NCBI RefSeq assembly: GCF_014192575.1
Contig: NZ_JACHYC010000003.1
Coordinates: forward strand, 744,001 to 808,000
Source: Variovorax sp. Sphag1AA
GTDB taxonomy: Bacteria > Pseudomonadota > Gammaproteobacteria > Burkholderiales > Burkholderiaceae_C
DNA: 64,000 nucleotides
Direction: 5' to 3'
The notes under the pieces were generated by a model, which did not search any database, was not told where the DNA came from, and saw only the letters and a list, made by a program, of their open reading frames with translations. Numbering within the stretch: the stretch's first letter is position 1; each line of letters opens with the position of its first letter. This document shows positions 1-8,745 of this stretch, piece after piece. The position numbers and the translations under genes are program-made.

Positions 1-1809
1 ACGCCACCGAAGGACGAGGTATGGAACTTCGCCCTCACCGGCCAAGCGGTGCACGCGCCCCGCCGCGCATCGGTGGTGGTGCTGGACGGCAAGAACCTGA
101 TCGAAGGCACCGTCGATCTCGCCGCGCGCAGCGTGACGCGCTGGGAGCCCGTCGAAGGCGCGCACGGCATGGTGCTGATCGACGACTTCGCGACCGTGCA
201 ATCGGCGATCGAGGCCAGTCCAGAGTACGCGCAGGCGCTGCAGAAGCGCGACATCGCGGACGTGAAGAAGGTCGTCGCGACGCCGCTGACCGTCGGCTAC
301 TTCGACGGCAAGGATTCACTGAAGCAGGAAGACCGCCTGCTCAAGGTGGTGAGCTACCTCGACGTGGGCGACGGCAACTACTGGGCGCATCCGATCGAGA
401 ACCTCGTCGCGGTGGTGGACCTCGAGAAGAAGAAGGTCGTGAAGATCGAGGACGAAGGCGTCATCCCCGTGCCGCTCAAGCCCACGCCCTATGACGGCCG
501 CGACCGCAAGCTCACCGCGCCGCACAAGCCGCTGGAGATCAGCGAGCCGGAGGGCAAGAACTACACCATCACCGGCAACACGCTTCACTGGCGAAACTGG
601 GACTTCCATCTGCGGCTCGACTCGCGTGTCGGGCTGGTGCTCTCGACCGTCACCTACAACGACAAGGGCACGCGCCGCAAGGTGATGTACGAAGGCTCGC
701 TCGGCGGAATGATCGTGCCCTACGGCGATCCCGACGTGGGCTGGTACTTCAAGGCGTACCTCGATTCGGGCGAGTACGGCATGGGCACGCTCACATCGCC
801 GATCGAGCGCGGCCAGGACGCACCGGACAACGCAGTGCTGCTCGATGCCACGCTCGCCGACTACACCGGCGCGCCGGCCAAGGTGCCGAACGCGATCGCC
901 GTTTTCGAGCGCTATGCGGACCCCGAGTTCAAACACCAGGAAATGGGCAAGCCCAACGTGAGCACCGAGCGGCGCGAGTTGGTGGTGCGCTGGATCAGCA
1001 CCGTCGGCAACTACGACTACATGTTCGACTGGGTCTTCGCGGAGAACGGCACCATCGGCATCAACGCCGGCGCGACCGGCATCGAGGCGGTCAAGGGCGT
1101 GAAGTCGCGCACCATGCAGGACCCGACCGCCGCCGAGGACACACGCTACGGCACGCTGCTCGATCACAACATCGTCGGCACCACGCACCAGCACATCTAC
1201 AACTTCCGGCTCGACCTCGATGTGGATGGCGAAGGCAACTCGCTCACCGAGATCGATCCGGTGGTCGAGAAGAACACGCGCGGCGGCCCGCGCACCAGCA
1301 CCATGCAGACGGTGCAGCGCACCGTCGCGAGCGAGAAGGCGGCGGCGCAGAAGTTCGATGCTTCGACGATCCGTCTGCTGAGCAACCCGAACAAGGTCAA
1401 CAAGGTCGGCAACCCGGTGTCGTATCAGCTCATCCCCTATGCGGGCGGCACGCACCCGATCGCCAAGGGCGCCAACTTCGCGAAGGACGAGTGGATCAAC
1501 CACCGCCTGAGCTTCATGGACCGCCAGATCTGGGTCACGCGCTACAACGACGACGAGAAGTTCCCCGAAGGCAAGTACCCCAACCGCTCGGGCAAGGACA
1601 CCGGCCTTGGCCAGTTCACTGCCGACGACCAGCCGATCGTGAACACCGACAACGTGGTGTGGCTCACCACCGGCACCACGCACGTCGCGCGCGCCGAGGA
1701 GTGGCCGATCATGCCCACCGAGTGGGTGCACGCACTGCTGAAGCCCTGGAACTACTTCGACGAGACGCCCACGCTGGGGCTGAACCGTCCAGCCACCCCA
1801 GCCAAGTAA
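1..1809 (+). CDS. Copper amine oxidase (primary-amine oxidase), 5' end outside window
   Basis: The reading frame is open from base 1, so the N-terminus lies outside the window; 602 residues are present against about 640 for the short bacterial form. The family oxidises primary amines to aldehydes with release of ammonia and H2O2. The topaquinone precursor is the Tyr at 1012-1014 in a T-V-G-N-Y-D-Y motif. The likely catalytic base is the Asp at 763-765 in Y-L-D-S-G-E-Y. Copper ligands are the His-x-His at 1186-1194 and the His at 1681-1683 in T-T-H-V-A-R. All cofactor residues are intact. An amidase gene follows 17 bases downstream on the same strand and a transaminase gene faces it, so the locus looks like amine/amide catabolism. 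The exact amine substrate is not readable. Confidence 0.93.
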   Translation, partial: TPPKDEVWNFALTGQAVHAPRRASVVVLDGKNLIEGTVDLAARSVTRWEPVEGAHGMVLIDDFATVQSAIEASPEYAQALQKRDIADVKKVVATPLTVGYFDGKDSLKQEDRLLKVVSYLDVGDGNYWAHPIENLVAVVDLEKKKVVKIEDEGVIPVPLKPTPYDGRDRKLTAPHKPLEISEPEGKNYTITGNTLHWRNWDFHLRLDSRVGLVLSTVTYNDKGTRRKVMYEGSLGGMIVPYGDPDVGWYFKAYLDSGEYGMGTLTSPIERGQDAPDNAVLLDATLADYTGAPAKVPNAIAVFERYADPEFKHQEMGKPNVSTERRELVVRWISTVGNYDYMFDWVFAENGTIGINAGATGIEAVKGVKSRTMQDPTAAEDTRYGTLLDHNIVGTTHQHIYNFRLDLDVDGEGNSLTEIDPVVEKNTRGGPRTSTMQTVQRTVASEKAAAQKFDASTIRLLSNPNKVNKVGNPVSYQLIPYAGGTHPIAKGANFAKDEWINHRLSFMDRQIWVTRYNDDEKFPEGKYPNRSGKDTGLGQFTADDQPIVNTDNVVWLTTGTTHVARAEEWPIMPTEWVHALLKPWNYFDETPTLGLNRPATPAK

Positions 1810-1826
1810 CCACGAGAGCATCCACC

Positions 1827-3407
1827 ATGACTGACATCGACGATTCGACTTCCGATCACGGCACGGACACCGGCCGCCGCGAATTCCTCAAGACCGGCGC
1901 GGCGCTGCTCGCTGCGGCACCTCTGGGTGCGCTTGCGCAGGGGGCCTCTGCCAAGCCTTCGAGCGAGATCACGAGCTGGTCGGCCATCGCGCTGTCGCGC
2001 GCGATCCAGTCACGTAGCGTCTCGTGCGTCGAAGTGATGAACGCCTACCTTGCGCAAGTGGACAAGTTCAATCCCCGCGTCAACGCCATCGTCTCCCTGC
2101 AGGCGCGCGACGGGCTGCTGGAGCAGGCGAAGGAGCGCGACGCACAACTTGCCGCCGCGAAGAGCGCAGGCCGCACGGTCGGCTGGATGCACGGCTTTCC
2201 GCAGGCGCCGAAGGATCTTGCGGCGACCGCAGGCATCGTGACCACGCAAGGCTCACCGATCCTCAAGAACTACGTGCCGAAGACCGACGCGATCGTGGTC
2301 GAGCGCGCACGCAAGGCTGGTGCGGTTCTGATCGGCAAGACCAACACGCCGGAGTTCGGGCTCGGCTCGCACACCTACAACGCGGTATTCGGCACCACGC
2401 TCAACGCCTTCGACCCGACGAAGAGCGCGGGCGGCAGCAGCGGCGGCGCGGCCGTGTCGCTTGCGCTCAACATGCTGCCGGTGGCCGACGGCAGCGACAT
2501 GATGGGCTCGCTGCGCAATCCGGCGGCGTGGAACAACGTGTTCGGCTTCCGCCCCTCCTTCGGCCGCGTGCCCTACGGGCCGACCAACGAGGTCTTCATC
2601 CAGCAACTCGGCTACGAAGGTCCGATGGGCCGGAGCGTGGCCGATCTTGCGATGCTGCTGTCGGTGCAGGCCGGTTTCGATGCGCGCGTGCCGCTGTCGA
2701 TCGACCAGGACCCGGCCATCTTCACCAAGCCGCTCGACAAGGACTTCAAGGGCGCGCGCATCGGCTGGATGGGCGACTACAACGGCTACCTGCCGATGGA
2801 AGCCGGCGTGCTCGACACCTGCACCAAGGCGCTCAAGAACTTCGAGACCATCGGCTGCACGGTGGAAGCAGTGCAGCCGGATTTCTCGATGGATCGCCTG
2901 TGGAAGACCTGGCTCACGCTGCGCGGCTTCATCGTCGCAGGCATCGCGGGCGGGCTCTATGCCGACCCGAAGACGCGCGCCATGATGAAGCCCGAAGCGG
3001 TGTGGGAAGTCGAGAACGGCCTCAAGGTCACGGGCGGTGATGTCTATCGCGCGTCCATCGACCGCAGCGCCTGGTACCAGGCGCTCAACACGCTGTTCCA
3101 GCGCTACGACTACCTGGTGCTGCCGTCGGCGCAGATCTTCCCCTTCGATGCCAAGCTGGACTGGCCCAAGAGCATCGAAGGCAAGCCGATGGACACCTAC
3201 CACCGCTGGATGGAAGTGGTCGTCGGCGGCACGCTGTCGGGCCTGCCGGTGCTCAACGTGCCAGCCGGCTTCGGCCCGAGCGGACTGCCGATGGGCCTTC
3301 AGGTGATCGGGCGTGCACAGGCCGACCTAGCGGTGCTGCAGCTCGGCCATGCCTACGAACAGGCGTCGAAGTACACCGCCACGCGCAGCCCGCTGCTGCT
3401 CGCGTGA
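1827..3407 (+). CDS. Tat-exported amidase (amidase signature family)
   Basis: A 526-residue hydrolase of amide bonds. The N-terminus carries a twin-arginine signal (T-G-R-R-E-F-L-K at about residues 15-22, then an Ala-rich stretch ending A-L-A-Q-G), so a folded protein is probably exported. The Ser-cisSer-Lys triad is visible with the spacing usual in the family: Lys129 in P-K-D-L-A, Ser204 in G-G-S-S-G-G, and nucleophile Ser228 in G-S-L-R-N-P. The ATG at 1827 is chosen because it puts the Tat signal at the N-terminus; an in-frame ATG further upstream lies inside the amine oxidase gene. Its stop is one base from the end of the convergent transaminase gene. It is probably co-transcribed with the amine oxidase. 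Confidence 0.92.
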   Translation: MTDIDDSTSDHGTDTGRREFLKTGAALLAAAPLGALAQGASAKPSSEITSWSAIALSRAIQSRSVSCVEVMNAYLAQVDKFNPRVNAIVSLQARDGLLEQAKERDAQLAAAKSAGRTVGWMHGFPQAPKDLAATAGIVTTQGSPILKNYVPKTDAIVVERARKAGAVLIGKTNTPEFGLGSHTYNAVFGTTLNAFDPTKSAGGSSGGAAVSLALNMLPVADGSDMMGSLRNPAAWNNVFGFRPSFGRVPYGPTNEVFIQQLGYEGPMGRSVADLAMLLSVQAGFDARVPLSIDQDPAIFTKPLDKDFKGARIGWMGDYNGYLPMEAGVLDTCTKALKNFETIGCTVEAVQPDFSMDRLWKTWLTLRGFIVAGIAGGLYADPKTRAMMKPEAVWEVENGLKVTGGDVYRASIDRSAWYQALNTLFQRYDYLVLPSAQIFPFDAKLDWPKSIEGKPMDTYHRWMEVVVGGTLSGLPVLNVPAGFGPSGLPMGLQVIGRAQADLAVLQLGHAYEQASKYTATRSPLLLA

Positions 3408-3408
3408 T

Positions 3409-4326
3409 TCAGGTGTACTGAACAGGGTCCCGATACTGCGGTTCTTCGTGGATCGCCCAGTAGGCGTCCTGCAGCCGCTGGGTGACCGGTCCCGGGAATT
3501 TCGGGACCGGCTTGCCATCGATCTTCGCGATCGGCAGCACGCCACCGCCGCTCGAGGTGATGAACACCTCGTCGGCACCACGAAGCAGGTCGACAGGCAG
3601 CGGCGCCACGCGTAGCGGGATATCCAGCCGCGCGCACAGCTCGATGGCTGTGCGCCGCGAAATGCCTTCGAGCACGCCATGGTCGGAGGTGTGCACGACG
3701 CCGTCCTTCACGGCGAACACGTTGAAGCCCGGGCCTTCGGTCACGCAGCCTTCGGCGTCGACCACACAGCTCGTGTCGTGGCCACGGTCGTAGGCGTCGA
3801 AGAGCGACTGCACGAGGTCGATCCAGTGGTAGTTCTTGACCGTCGGATCGACGGATGCCGGCGAGATGCGCTGGCGTGAACTCACGTGCAGGTCGATCCC
3901 CTGCGCCTGCTTCTCGGGCGACGCAATCCACACATAGGGCAACGCATAGGCATAGAAGCGGTTCTGCGCCATGCGCGGGTCGCGCGCGCCTTTCGGCGGC
4001 ACGCCGCGGGTGCAGATCATCGCGACGTAGGCGTCCTTCAATCCGCCCGCGCGTACGCAGCCATGAAGGATCTGGCGCAGTTCGCCGCGGTCGTAGGGAA
4101 TGCTCAGGCGGAGCTTCGAGAGGCTCGCGAAGAAGCGATCGAGATGGTCATCGAGCCGGAAGAACGCGCCCTGCCATGTGGTGGCGACGTCGTAGGTGGC
4201 ATCCGAACGGGTAAAGCCCCAATCGAACAACGAAATCCTGGCTTCAGTGAGCGGCACGTAGGCACCGTCGGCGAAGGCGCAACCACCTTCGAATTGCCCA
4301 GCAAGAGGCGCGGCGGGAACGGACAT
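3409..4326 (-). CDS. Class IV PLP aminotransferase, (R)-amine transaminase-like
   Basis: A 305-residue fold-type IV transaminase. The PLP lysine is Lys164 in V-K-N-Y-H-W, and Glu197 in V-T-E-G-P-G-F-N-V-F should contact the pyridine nitrogen. From recall of family sequences, several blocks match (R)-selective amine:pyruvate transaminases better than branched-chain or D-alanine enzymes: F-D-W-G-F-T-R-S-D-A-T-Y, F-R-L-D-D-H, a conserved E-V-F-I-T-S-S-G-G-G block, and a C-terminus ending D-P-V-Q-Y. Position 40 is Arg where the best-known amine transaminases have His. The start at 4326 has a GGAG ribosome site; an upstream in-frame ATG would run through the operator region. It is divergent from the TetR gene and likely acts with the amine oxidase. 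D-amino acid transaminase remains possible. Confidence 0.85.
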   Translation of the reverse strand: MSVPAAPLAGQFEGGCAFADGAYVPLTEARISLFDWGFTRSDATYDVATTWQGAFFRLDDHLDRFFASLSKLRLSIPYDRGELRQILHGCVRAGGLKDAYVAMICTRGVPPKGARDPRMAQNRFYAYALPYVWIASPEKQAQGIDLHVSSRQRISPASVDPTVKNYHWIDLVQSLFDAYDRGHDTSCVVDAEGCVTEGPGFNVFAVKDGVVHTSDHGVLEGISRRTAIELCARLDIPLRVAPLPVDLLRGADEVFITSSGGGVLPIAKIDGKPVPKFPGPVTQRLQDAYWAIHEEPQYRDPVQYT

Positions 4327-4343
4327 GGGATCTCCTCGGAGGG

Positions 4344-4405
4344 TGAAGAACGATGAAGAACGATTTATTGTACGCTGTACAATTACCTTATTGAACATCG
4401 TTCAA
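4344..4405. promoter_or_regulatory. Divergent operator region between transaminase and TetR genes
   Basis: Two perfect inverted repeats lie here. The first is ATTGTAC-gct-GTACAAT at 4367-4383. The second is TTGAAC-atc-GTTCAA at 4391-4405. A tandem direct repeat of TGAAGAACGA lies at 4344-4353 and 4354-4363. The 17-base palindrome has the size and symmetry of a TetR-family operator and sits between the two divergent start codons. That the adjacent TetR protein binds here is inferred. Confidence 0.6.
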
Positions 4406-4423
4406 CAAAAAGGATCAAGCCCC

Positions 4424-5215
4424 ATGCCCCGCCCTTCCGCGTCTTCACGCGCTGCTGCTGCCACCGCCCCACGGCGTGGCCGTCCTCCGAAGAGCAGGGG
4501 CCGGCCCCGCAACTCGGCGCTCGGTCCCCTGTCGATCTACGAAGCGGCGCTGGCCCTGATCGATGCCGACGGCCTTGCCGCATTCAACATTCGTGCGCTT
4601 GCGTCGAAGCTGGACGTCGCGCCCGCCGCCATCTACTGGCATGTGCCCAATCGGGATGCGCTCGTTTCCGGTGCCATCGGGTTGGTGCTGGGGGGGATTG
4701 CCAACGCCCTTCCCGCTGGCGCCTCATGGCAGGACGCGATTCGCGCCTTGATCAAAGGCTATCGCGAGGCCCTGCGCCGGCACCCGAAGCTGGCGCCCGC
4801 CGTGGCGACAGAACTGGCCTACAACGCTGACTTCGACGAACCGCTGCTGGACCACGTCGTCGCGGCACTGAAGTCTGCCGGCTTCAAGGGCGACACCCTC
4901 GTCGATGCCTTCAACGTGGTCGTGGCGGCGATGAGCAGTTTCGCGACCCTCGAGCTTTCAGTGGCACCGACCGAAGCTTCGGACTCGTGGCGCGATGCGT
5001 GCATGGCACGCATCGATGCGATCGATCCACAGAAGCACCCGGCCCTGCACAGCGAACGCGAGGCGCTGCGCAACAGGGCGTTCCTAATGCGTTGGTCCGA
5101 CGGCATCCAGTCGCCGCTGGAACGCAGCTTCGATGCCTGGGTCGACGTGATCGTGCGCGGGCTCGAATCGCGCAGCCGGGCCCTGCGCCGGGCGTCGCGC
5201 ACTGCGAAGTCCTGA
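4424..5215 (+). CDS. TetR family transcriptional regulator
   Basis: A 263-residue regulator. The N-terminal tail is basic, with an AT-hook-like R-R-G-R-P-P-K followed by R-G-R-P, which could add minor-groove contacts. The TetR helix-turn-helix follows (I-R-A-L-A-S-K-L-D-V-A-P-A-A-I-Y-W-H-V at about residues 60-80), then an all-helical ligand/dimer domain. It is divergent from the transaminase gene with two palindromes between them, which suggests autoregulation and control of the amine locus. The ATG at 4424 follows AAAAAGGATCAAGCCCC, a usable ribosome site. The sensor kinase gene starts 8 bases after its stop. The ligand is unknown; an amine or aldehyde from the neighbouring pathway is a guess. 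Confidence 0.88.
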   Translation: MPRPSASSRAAAATAPRRGRPPKSRGRPRNSALGPLSIYEAALALIDADGLAAFNIRALASKLDVAPAAIYWHVPNRDALVSGAIGLVLGGIANALPAGASWQDAIRALIKGYREALRRHPKLAPAVATELAYNADFDEPLLDHVVAALKSAGFKGDTLVDAFNVVVAAMSSFATLELSVAPTEASDSWRDACMARIDAIDPQKHPALHSEREALRNRAFLMRWSDGIQSPLERSFDAWVDVIVRGLESRSRALRRASRTAKS

Positions 5216-5223
5216 GGCCCGCC

Positions 5224-7485
5224 ATGGCGATATTCAGGCGACCCGACAAGGCCTGCATGGCCGTCTTTCTCGTGACGGCAGGCTTGCAGGCGCTCTTGAG
5301 CATGCTGCCTCCGCGCATCGTCGCGCTGCCAGCAGGCATGAGCATCGAGTCGGCACACCTGCTTCTCGAGCTGTTCGCGATCATCGTTGCCACCCAGATC
5401 GCCGCGGTGTCATGGCACACCTTCGATCACCAGACCACGTCGTTCCCGCAGATCCTGATCGCCGGGTTCGCGGTCATCGCCACGTGCGATCTGATGCACA
5501 CCTTGACCTTCGCGCGGATGCCGCAGTTTCTCGGTGCAGAGACCGCGGAATACCCGATCTTCTTCGCGCTGACGAGCCGTTCCTTCGAAGTGGTGACCCT
5601 CGCCCTGGTGGCCACGGGGCGCGTCCCGCGCTTCTCGCGATCCACGGCGCTTGGCCTTGGCCTCCTCGTTGCAACCGCAGTCGCATGGTTCGGGCTCTAT
5701 CGACAGGACCTCTTCCCGACGTTGTACGTTGCCGGACAAGGCGTCACGCCCTTCAAGGCCGGATATGAGTTGAGCCTCTCCGTGCTGAACATTGCCGTGG
5801 CGATCTACCTGTTTCGAAAGGCCCGCAGAGCCGGTGAGCCGAGGCTGTTCCTTCTGGCCAGTGCCGCCTGGATCATGGCGATGAGCGGGCTTCCACTGGT
5901 GTCGTACACCACTCACGCCGACGTCGGTGTCTTCCATGGTCATCTCTACAAGATCGCGGCCTATGCACTGATGTACCGGGCTGCCGTCATCACCAGCCTG
6001 CATGCGCCGTTCGAGGCGCTCGTGAGGTCGGAGAAGCGGGCCCGCGAAAGCGAGTGCCGCATCCGCTCGTTGAGCGACCACCTGCCGAATTCCGTCGTCT
6101 ACCAGATCGTCAGGGAAAAGGACGGAACGATGCGCTTCCTGCACATCAGCGAGTCCGTGGTGGAGCTGACCGGCATCTCGGCGGCGGAGATCTTCAGGGA
6201 CGCGAGCGCAATGGAACGCGCGATGCGCGAGGAAGACCGGATCGCGATCGGGAAGGCGCTAAAGACCTCGGCCGAAACCATGCAGGTCTTCGACGTCGAG
6301 GTCTGCCTGCAGCATCGCGATGGCCGGCTGCGCTGGAAGCACCTTCTCTCGTCGCCGCGATGGCTGGACGACGGCCGCATCTGCTGGGACGGCATCCAGA
6401 CGGACATCACCGAGCGCCGCGCGCTAGAGAAAAAAGACCGCGAGAACGAAGCCATGCTCGCCGCCGTGATCGACTCCGCGAGCGACGCCGTCATCAGCGT
6501 CGACGCCGGGCGGCGAATCACGCTGTTCAATCCCGCAGCCGAAAGGATCTTCGGCCATGCCGCAAGCGACCTGCTCGGGCAGAAGCTGCATCGACTGCTG
6601 CCGGCGCGCAGCCGGGAACATTGCGATCGCGATCTGGCCTCCTTCCTGGCCTCCGACGTGCCGAGCCAGGGCAAGGGGCAGCTCACCGGCGTGCGTGCGG
6701 ACGGGGCCGAGCTGACGCTCGAAGCGTCGATTTCCAGGGTGACCGTCAACGACAAACAAGTCCTGACCGCGATCCTGCGGGACGTGACGGATCGCAGCCG
6801 TGCCGAGCAAGCCCTGCGGCAATCCCAGCACGAACTGACCGAGCTGACGCGCCAGTTGATGGCGCAGGAGAAGGCGACCTCGAGCCGGCTCGCGCAGGTG
6901 CTGCACGATCAGCTGGGCCAGACGCTGACGGCGATTCGCATCGACTTCGTCAGCGAGGCCCGCTTCGCCGACGCGGATGAATCCGCGCGTCACGCACGGG
7001 TGGATCGGCTCATCGACCAGGCCGTGCGCGAGGTGCGCGAAGTGCTCGTGGAGCTGCGGCCGACGCTGCTCGACGAGCGAGGTCTCTTCGAGGCGCTGCA
7101 CAACGAGTTGAGTACCCGGCGCGCATCGACGGACCGGATCTCCCTGCGGCTCGACGCGCTCGGAGACCTGGAGACGCAGCGCTGGAGTCCCGACGTGGAA
7201 TACGCCGCTTTCATGGTCGCACGCGAGGCGATTGCCAATGCCATACGGCACGCGCGAGCGACCCTGATCCGCGTTTCCCTGAGCGGAGGGCCCGAGGCGC
7301 TTCACCTGCAGGTCGCCGACAACGGCGTGGGACTCGCGGCCGATGCCATGACGGTCAGACCCGGTCACCTCGGCATGGTCGGCATGCGTGAACGCTCCAT
7401 CGCCATCGGCGCGCTCTTCGAGGCCCGCTCGTCGCCCGGCGGGGGCACTACGGTCAAGCTGGCATGGGAGGGCAGCGAAGCATGA
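5224..7485 (+). CDS. MASE3-PAS-PAS sensor histidine kinase (NarX/DegS-type)
   Basis: A 753-residue membrane kinase. The first 270 residues or so are a multi-helix membrane sensor of the MASE3 type (note D-L-M-H-T-L-T-F). Two PAS domains follow: about 280-400, ending D-I-T-E-R-R, and about 410-530, ending D-V-T-D-R-S. The HisKA_3 dimerisation domain has the phospho-acceptor His in V-L-H-D-Q-L-G-Q near residue 560. The C-terminal ATPase domain has N-box E-A-I-A-N-A-I-R-H-A and the glycine boxes A-D-N-G-V-G-L and G-H-L-G-M-V-G-M. The start at 5224 is the first ATG after the TetR stop. It overlaps the response regulator by ATGA, so the two form a coupled two-component pair. The signal is unknown. 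Confidence 0.92.
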   Translation: MAIFRRPDKACMAVFLVTAGLQALLSMLPPRIVALPAGMSIESAHLLLELFAIIVATQIAAVSWHTFDHQTTSFPQILIAGFAVIATCDLMHTLTFARMPQFLGAETAEYPIFFALTSRSFEVVTLALVATGRVPRFSRSTALGLGLLVATAVAWFGLYRQDLFPTLYVAGQGVTPFKAGYELSLSVLNIAVAIYLFRKARRAGEPRLFLLASAAWIMAMSGLPLVSYTTHADVGVFHGHLYKIAAYALMYRAAVITSLHAPFEALVRSEKRARESECRIRSLSDHLPNSVVYQIVREKDGTMRFLHISESVVELTGISAAEIFRDASAMERAMREEDRIAIGKALKTSAETMQVFDVEVCLQHRDGRLRWKHLLSSPRWLDDGRICWDGIQTDITERRALEKKDRENEAMLAAVIDSASDAVISVDAGRRITLFNPAAERIFGHAASDLLGQKLHRLLPARSREHCDRDLASFLASDVPSQGKGQLTGVRADGAELTLEASISRVTVNDKQVLTAILRDVTDRSRAEQALRQSQHELTELTRQLMAQEKATSSRLAQVLHDQLGQTLTAIRIDFVSEARFADADESARHARVDRLIDQAVREVREVLVELRPTLLDERGLFEALHNELSTRRASTDRISLRLDALGDLETQRWSPDVEYAAFMVAREAIANAIRHARATLIRVSLSGGPEALHLQVADNGVGLAADAMTVRPGHLGMVGMRERSIAIGALFEARSSPGGGTTVKLAWEGSEA

Positions 7486-8126
7486 TCCGTATCTACCTGG
7501 TCGATGACCACGCCATCGTTCGGGACGGCTTGCGCGCGATGCTCGAAACGCGCGGCCACACCGTAGTCGGAGAGGCGGCCGAGCCCACCGTGGCGCTGGC
7601 CGAGCTGCTCCGGCTGCAACCCGAGCTGCTGGTGCTCGACCTCAGCCTGGGGCCCCGCTCCGGGTTCGAGCTGCTGACCGACATCCATCGGCGGGCCTTG
7701 CCGGTGCGGTCGCTGGTGCTCACGATGTCGGCCCAGCCCCGCCATGTCGCCGAGGCCATGCGGCTCGGCGCGATGGGGTACCTGCTCAAAGGCTCGCCGC
7801 GCGCGGAACTGCTGCGCGCCGTCGAGGCCGTAGCCGCGGGACGGCGCTACCTCGGACCCGAAGTCGGCGAGCTGGCCGCGCAAGCGCTCGTCTCGAACAA
7901 CGACGAGGCCGCATTGCTGGATGAACTTTCTCCGCGGGAACGCCAGGTCGTCACGCTCGTCGTGAAGGGGCAATCCAGTTCGACGATCGCCGACCAGCTG
8001 CACCTCTCGCCAAAGACGGTGGATACCTACCGAAGCCGTCTGATGAGCAAGCTCGGCGTGGACGACGTGACCGCGCTCGTGCGCTTTGCGATCCGCCAGG
8101 GCCTGATCGATGCGCACGGCAACTGA
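7482..8126 (+). CDS. NarL/FixJ-type response regulator
   Basis: A 214-residue response regulator. The receiver domain has the acidic pair Asp8-Asp9, phospho-acceptor Asp53 in V-L-D-L-S-L, and conserved Lys103 in Y-L-L-K-G. The LuxR-type helix-turn-helix at about residues 150-210 begins L-S-P-R-E-R-Q-V and contains S-S-T-I-A-D-Q-L-H-L-S-P-K-T-V-D-T-Y. It overlaps the kinase gene by four bases (ATGA), so the two proteins should be made together and work as partners. Target genes cannot be told from this window. Confidence 0.95.
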   Translation: MIRIYLVDDHAIVRDGLRAMLETRGHTVVGEAAEPTVALAELLRLQPELLVLDLSLGPRSGFELLTDIHRRALPVRSLVLTMSAQPRHVAEAMRLGAMGYLLKGSPRAELLRAVEAVAAGRRYLGPEVGELAAQALVSNNDEAALLDELSPRERQVVTLVVKGQSSSTIADQLHLSPKTVDTYRSRLMSKLGVDDVTALVRFAIRQGLIDAHGN

Positions 8127-8244
8127 AGAGGCGACCAAGGCTCCGCACCCGGCGCGTCAAGAATCCCCTACAGACGTCTAGACCTCCTGCCCGTACAGTT
8201 CTGCCCCTGATCGCCGGCGCGCAGGGCCCGGTGTCAAGAGATGT

Positions 8245-8640
8245 ATGGACGCAATCGACAGACAAGTCACCCTGGACCTGATCCGGGCGGCGGCCGAGGC
8301 CGTCGAAAAGGTGGAGGCATTTCTCCAGGCTGCCCAGTTCGCCACGACCACGGCCTTCGATGTGGGCCTCGCGGCGGAGCTGATGCTGGATGAGCGGAAT
8401 CACGTTGGCGACGGGGCGGGCGCGGGCGCACAGGCGAACCCCGAAACGATCGCTCTCAGCTATTGCCTGCTTTCGTTGCGCTACACGCTCGACGTGAGCC
8501 GGCTGATCCTCCAGCGGCCTCTCAACGCCCATTCGCAGGAAGCGGTCCACCAGAACCGGAAACTCGCCGACGACGCCAAGATGGCCGGGCGCGCTGCCTA
8601 CCTTTCGGCCCTCGCGTTGTGGGACCCGACGGTGCACTAG
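8245..8640 (+). CDS. Hypothetical protein, acyl-CoA-dehydrogenase-unrelated helical 131 aa
   Basis: A 131-residue protein with no family I recognise. It is predicted to be soluble and mainly helical, with charged N-terminal segments (I-R-A-A-A-E-A-V-E-K-V-E-A-F) and a glycine/alanine-rich turn near residues 55-64. There is no signal peptide or metal-binding motif. The codon pattern is GC-rich at third positions like its neighbours, which supports real coding. An AAGAGATGT stretch just upstream is a weak ribosome site. It stands alone, 118 bases after the response regulator gene and about 105 bases before a secreted peptidase gene; control by the two-component system is possible but unsupported. 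Confidence 0.6.
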   Translation: MDAIDRQVTLDLIRAAAEAVEKVEAFLQAAQFATTTAFDVGLAAELMLDERNHVGDGAGAGAQANPETIALSYCLLSLRYTLDVSRLILQRPLNAHSQEAVHQNRKLADDAKMAGRAAYLSALALWDPTVH

Positions 8641-8745
8641 GCACGCCCGAAAGGGCTCTCGTACCCCCCTCCTATACTGCCGCGAGCCAACGCCGACAGG
8701 ACGGCGATGGCTTCAACAGCAGTCAACAAAGGAGACATGAGAGAA

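Noticed and set aside
316..1821. Long minus-strand open frame of 501 codons opposite the copper amine oxidase gene
   Set aside because: It is an antisense shadow typical of high-GC DNA; its translation is rich in Arg, His, Val and Asp with no family motif, while the plus strand has a complete cofactor site.
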